A stretch of DNA of 14,847 bases, from positions 1 through 14,847 of the forward strand of contig CAKTPC010000045.1 of the NCBI GenBank assembly GCA_934590505.1. The letters run 5' to 3'. Position 1 is the stretch's first letter. Each line of letters opens with the position of its first letter. The notes below the pieces were generated by a model. That model made no database searches and was not told the origin of the DNA. It saw only the letters and a program-made list of their open reading frames with translations. Shown here in pieces: positions 12,543 to 14,847 of the stretch. The position numbers and the translations under genes are program-made. The DNA comes from an uncultured Oscillospiraceae bacterium. Its GTDB lineage: Bacteria; Bacillota; Clostridia; Oscillospirales; Oscillospiraceae.

Positions 12543-13916
12543 ATGGCGTTTGAAAGCTTATCCGAAAAACTGAATGCGGCTTTCAAAAAGCTGCGCGGCA
12601 AAGGCCGCCTGTCCCCCGCCGATGTGAAGGACGCGATGCGCGAGGTGCGCATGGCGCTGCTGGAGGCGGACGTCAGCTACAAGGTCGTCAAGGACTTCGT
12701 AAAGAACGTCACGGAGAAGGCCACGGGCGCTGACGTGCTCGAGGCGCTCTCACCGGCGCAGATGATCGTCAAGATCGTCAATCAAGAGCTGTGTGAGCTC
12801 ATGGGCGGACAGAACCAGAAGCTCAACATTTCCTCGAAGCTGCCGAGCGTCGTGATGCTCGTCGGCCTGCAGGGCGCGGGCAAGACCACGAACGGCGCAA
12901 AGCTTGCAGGCTACATGAAGAAGCAGGGCAAGCGCCCGCTGCTTGCCGCCTGCGATATATACCGCCCCGCCGCGATAAAGCAGTTGGAAACGGTCGGCGC
13001 GCAGCTTGATGTTCCGGTGTTCCAGATGGGGCAGACAAACCCTGTGGATATAGCCAAGGCAGCCATAGAGCACGCAAAGAAACACGGCAACGACATCGTC
13101 TTTCTCGACACGGCAGGCCGCCTGCACATTGATGAAGAGCTTATGGACGAGCTCAAGAACATCAAGGCGGCAGTTGAACCGGCGGAGATCCTGCTGGTGG
13201 TTGACGCGATGACCGGTCAGGACGCGGTGAACGCCGCGAACGCCTTTGACGAGGCTCTCGGCATCACGGGCGTCATGCTCTCCAAGCTTGACGGCGACGC
13301 GAGAGGCGGCGCGGCGCTCTCGATAAGAGCGGCGACGGGCAAGCCCATAAAGTTCATCGGCACGGGCGAAAAGCTCGACATGATAGAGCCCTTCCACCCC
13401 GACCGTATGGCCTCACGCATACTCGGCATGGGCGATATGCTCACGCTCATAGAAAAAGCAGAGCAGAGCTTCGACCAGAAAAAGTCGCTTGAAGCCGCGG
13501 AGCGGCTCAAGAGCAACCGCTTCACCCTGAGCGATTACCTTGACCAGATGGCGCAGCTCAAGAACATGGGCGACCTTGAGAGCATCATGGGGATGATTCC
13601 CGGGATGGACGCGAAGGCGCTCAAGGGTGCGAAGATCGACGAGAAGGCAATGGCAAGGCAGGAGGCAATAATCCTGTCGATGACGCAGGCCGAGCGCAAT
13701 AACCCCTCGATCCTCAATTCGAGCCGCAAGAAGCGCATCGCCGCAGGCTCCGGAACCTCGGTGGTCGACGTCAACCGCCTGCTCAAGCAGTTTGAGGCGG
13801 TGCAGCAGCTCACAAAGCAGTTCTCCGGCAAGAACATGAAAAAGCTCCAGAAGAAGATGGGGCGCATGGGCGGCCTCGGAGGAATGGGCGGAGGCTTCCC
13901 CGGCCTCGGCTTCTGA
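12543..13916 (+). CDS. ffh: Signal recognition particle protein Ffh (SRP54)
   Basis: The GTPase subunit of the signal recognition particle, which binds signal sequences on ribosomes and delivers them to FtsY at the membrane. The 457 residues comprise the N domain (about 1-95), the G domain with P-loop GLQGAGKTT (108-116), DTAGR (189-193) and SKLDGD (247-252), and the M domain (about 330-457), which includes MIPGM, the RNA-binding KKRIAAGSGTSVVDVNRLLK segment near 406-425 and a Met/Gly-rich end. All key motifs are intact. AGAGGG lies 6 bases before the ATG. It follows ylxM by three bases and precedes rpsP by 78 bases. SRP RNA is not in the window. Confidence 0.98.
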   Translation: MAFESLSEKLNAAFKKLRGKGRLSPADVKDAMREVRMALLEADVSYKVVKDFVKNVTEKATGADVLEALSPAQMIVKIVNQELCELMGGQNQKLNISSKLPSVVMLVGLQGAGKTTNGAKLAGYMKKQGKRPLLAACDIYRPAAIKQLETVGAQLDVPVFQMGQTNPVDIAKAAIEHAKKHGNDIVFLDTAGRLHIDEELMDELKNIKAAVEPAEILLVVDAMTGQDAVNAANAFDEALGITGVMLSKLDGDARGGAALSIRAATGKPIKFIGTGEKLDMIEPFHPDRMASRILGMGDMLTLIEKAEQSFDQKKSLEAAERLKSNRFTLSDYLDQMAQLKNMGDLESIMGMIPGMDAKALKGAKIDEKAMARQEAIILSMTQAERNNPSILNSSRKKRIAAGSGTSVVDVNRLLKQFEAVQQLTKQFSGKNMKKLQKKMGRMGGLGGMGGGFPGLGF

Positions 13917-13937
13917 AAACGGGGAGCTTAAATTTGC

Positions 13938-13961
13938 TTACAAACGCGAAAGCGCTTGTAA
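13938..13961 (+). promoter_or_regulatory. GAAA-tetraloop hairpin between ffh and rpsP
   Basis: TTACAAACGC (13938-13947) pairs with GCGCTTGTAA (13952-13961) with one A.C mismatch, closed by a GNRA-type GAAA loop. It sits 22 bases after ffh and about 20 bases above the rpsP ribosome binding site. No T-run follows, so it is more likely a processing, stability or regulatory element than a terminator. Confidence 0.6.
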
Positions 13962-13994
13962 TATAGAAACGAAAATACATGGAGGTGAATATAC

Positions 13995-14231
13995 ATGGTT
14001 AAAATCAGACTTCGCAGAATGGGCGCTAAGAAGGCTCCTTACTACCGCATAGTCGTTGCTGATTCCCGCTGCCCGCGTGACGGCCGCTTTATCGAAGAGC
14101 TCGGCACCTACGACCCGATGGCTGAGAGCGATAAGCTCACGGTCAACATGGAGCGTGCAAAGTACTGGATCGCAAACGGCGCACAGCCCACTGATACCGT
14201 CCGCGGTCTTCTCAAGAAGATTGAGGCCTGA
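13995..14231 (+). CDS. rpsP: 30S ribosomal protein bS16
   Basis: Structural protein of the small ribosomal subunit that binds 16S rRNA during assembly. The 78 residues begin MVKIRLRRMGAKKAPYYRIVVADSR and carry the GRFIEELGTYDP segment, matching bS16 along its whole length (about 80 residues is usual). The ATG at 13995 has a perfect GGAGGTG 7 bases upstream. It is followed 17 bases later by the KH-domain gene. The conserved order ffh-rpsP-khpA is kept as in many Firmicutes. A weak -10 like TAATAT (13959-13964) exists upstream but without a convincing -35, so expression probably comes mainly from the ylxM promoter. Confidence 0.98.
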   Translation: MVKIRLRRMGAKKAPYYRIVVADSRCPRDGRFIEELGTYDPMAESDKLTVNMERAKYWIANGAQPTDTVRGLLKKIEA

Positions 14232-14248
14232 AAAGGAGTTCCCGGCAC

Positions 14249-14479
14249 ATGAAAGAGCTTTTGACCTATATTGTGCAGAGCCTGGTCGATAATCCCGATC
14301 AGGTATCTGTGACCGAGCGCAAAGCCGACGGTGAGACGGTCTACGAGGTTCGCGTAGCCGACGGCGATATGGGCAAGGTTATCGGCCGGCAGGGCAGGAT
14401 CGTAAAACAGATCCGCATCCTTATGCGGGCCGTCGCCCAGAGAAAGGGCAAAAAAGTTTCAGTCGAGATCATGGACTGA
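14249..14479 (+). CDS. khpA: KH-domain RNA-binding protein KhpA (YlqC)
   Basis: A 76-residue single type II KH-domain protein. The RNA-binding GxxG loop is GRQG in MGKVIGRQGRIVKQIRILMR (about 44-63). In Gram-positives KhpA pairs with KhpB/Jag and binds many RNAs, affecting cell division and elongation. Length and sequence are typical. The ATG at 14249 has AGGAG 10 bases upstream. It is the last gene of this operon, being closed by a long terminator 7 bases past the stop; rimM, trmD and rplS, which often follow, are not here. Confidence 0.96.
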   Translation: MKELLTYIVQSLVDNPDQVSVTERKADGETVYEVRVADGDMGKVIGRQGRIVKQIRILMRAVAQRKGKKVSVEIMD

Positions 14480-14485
14480 GATGGT

Positions 14486-14528
14486 AAAACCCCGCTGTGG
14501 CTGTAATAGCAGCCGCGGCGGGGTTTTG
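14486..14528 (+). terminator. Long intrinsic terminator of the ffh operon
   Basis: An 18-bp stem (14486-14503 with 14510-14527, including two G.U pairs) with a 6-base TAATAG loop. The 3' arm ends in GGGGTTTT. Its symmetry (AAAACCCC on the other side) lets it work on either strand. Confidence 0.92.
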
Positions 14529-14555
14529 TTATATCCGGATGCGGAACATAAAGCG

Positions 14556-14584
14556 TTGAAATCTTGGAGAGTAAATGGTATTAT
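14556..14584 (+). promoter_or_regulatory. Sigma-A-type promoter for the second YitT-family gene
   Basis: TTGAAA (14556-14561), 17-base spacer, TATTAT (14579-14584). The predicted start near 14591 leaves a leader of about 110 bases. Confidence 0.75.
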
Positions 14585-14591
14585 GAAAGAA

Positions 14592-14627
14592 GCCTGACGC
14601 AATAACGGAGCTTGGCTTTGCGTCGGC
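14592..14627 (+). other. Hairpin at the 5' end of the second YitT leader
   Basis: GCC plus GACGCAA (14592-14602, with a T bulge at 14595) pair with TTGCGTC plus GGC (14618-14627), giving 10 pairs. It starts right at the predicted transcription start, so it may protect the 5' end or take part in regulation. The rest of the leader, 14628-14701, shows nothing I can name. Confidence 0.45.
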
Positions 14628-14701
14628 GGACGAGAGAAGAATAGAACGGCTGCACAAGTGAGTGCGGAAATAGAATCACAGTAAAGGGGTAATGTAAATA
14701 A

Positions 14702-14847
14702 GTGAAGAATATGAACAAATTCAGCTTCAAAAATATAATTATGCTTACCGTGGCGGGGATCATAAATGCTTTCGGCATCACGATCTTTCTCAGCCCGGTG
14801 AAGCTTTATGACAGCGGCATTTCGGGAACATCGATGCTGCTTGACCA
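14702..14847 (+). CDS. YitT-family membrane protein, N-terminal part, cut by window edge
   Basis: The visible 48 residues contain a first membrane segment, MLTVAGIINAFGITIFLSPV, followed by KLYDSGISGTSMLL. The AGxINAFG...(F)L.P..LYDSGISG pattern is the start of YitT (DUF161) proteins, which have several membrane helices and no established function. A stop codon lies immediately upstream of the GTG at 14702, and AAAGGGG (14683-14689) lies 12 bases above it; the ATG at 14711 is the alternative start but further from the site. The gene has its own promoter and continues beyond the window. It is a separate family member from the one at 1827, not a copy. Confidence 0.85.
   Translation, partial: MKNMNKFSFKNIIMLTVAGIINAFGITIFLSPVKLYDSGISGTSMLLD

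Noticed and set aside
12750..13397. 215-codon open frame opposite ffh
   Set aside because: Antisense shadow of ffh, whose GTPase motifs are all intact.

Overview
The window reads as chromosome of an anaerobic Gram-positive bacterium of the Clostridia, most likely a gut Oscillospiraceae/Ruminococcaceae type. Reasons: strong AGGAGG-type ribosome binding sites, TTG and GTG starts, sigma-A-like promoters, Firmicutes families (YitT, DUF1292, YlxM-Ffh-S16-KhpA, a BofC-like domain), many SH3b/NlpC-P60 and PBP1 wall genes, a 4Fe-4S protein typical of anaerobes, and moderately GC-rich coding DNA. I see no phage, transposase or CRISPR genes.

Layout. 1-197 (-) is the start of prs. 349-660 (+) has a near-consensus promoter followed at once by a roughly 280-nt, heavily base-paired candidate noncoding RNA (long closing helix plus two long arms). 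Then come prfB and a YitT-family membrane gene (+), ending in terminators at 2440-2560. 2577-6764 (-) is a cell-wall block: a four-SH3b/NlpC-P60 hydrolase behind a small conserved unknown gene with its own strong promoter, and a bifunctional class A penicillin-binding protein. 7058-8143 (+) holds a small BofC-C-like anchored protein, a DUF1292 acidic protein with an inverted repeat over its promoter, and a probable 6S RNA with an excellent terminator.

8282-12023 (-) is an accessory-looking run: a 4Fe-4S protein, an OmpR-type regulator, a histidine kinase, a GNAT acetyltransferase and, after a structured 150-bp gap, a short secreted protein built almost wholly of xGLx tetrapeptides encoded by 48-bp tandem repeats. 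The first four are tightly packed and probably one operon; the repeat protein may be an output of it. 12118-14528 (+) is the conserved ylxM-ffh-rpsP-khpA unit for protein targeting and translation, started by a consensus promoter and closed by a long terminator. The usual rimM-trmD-rplS continuation is absent; instead a second YitT-family gene with its own promoter begins at 14702 and runs off the window.

The two items I consider most worth follow-up are the unassigned structured RNA upstream of prfB (378-658) and the xGLx tetrapeptide-repeat protein (8282-8617) next to the two-component system. All family names rest on reading motifs by eye; no database search was possible.
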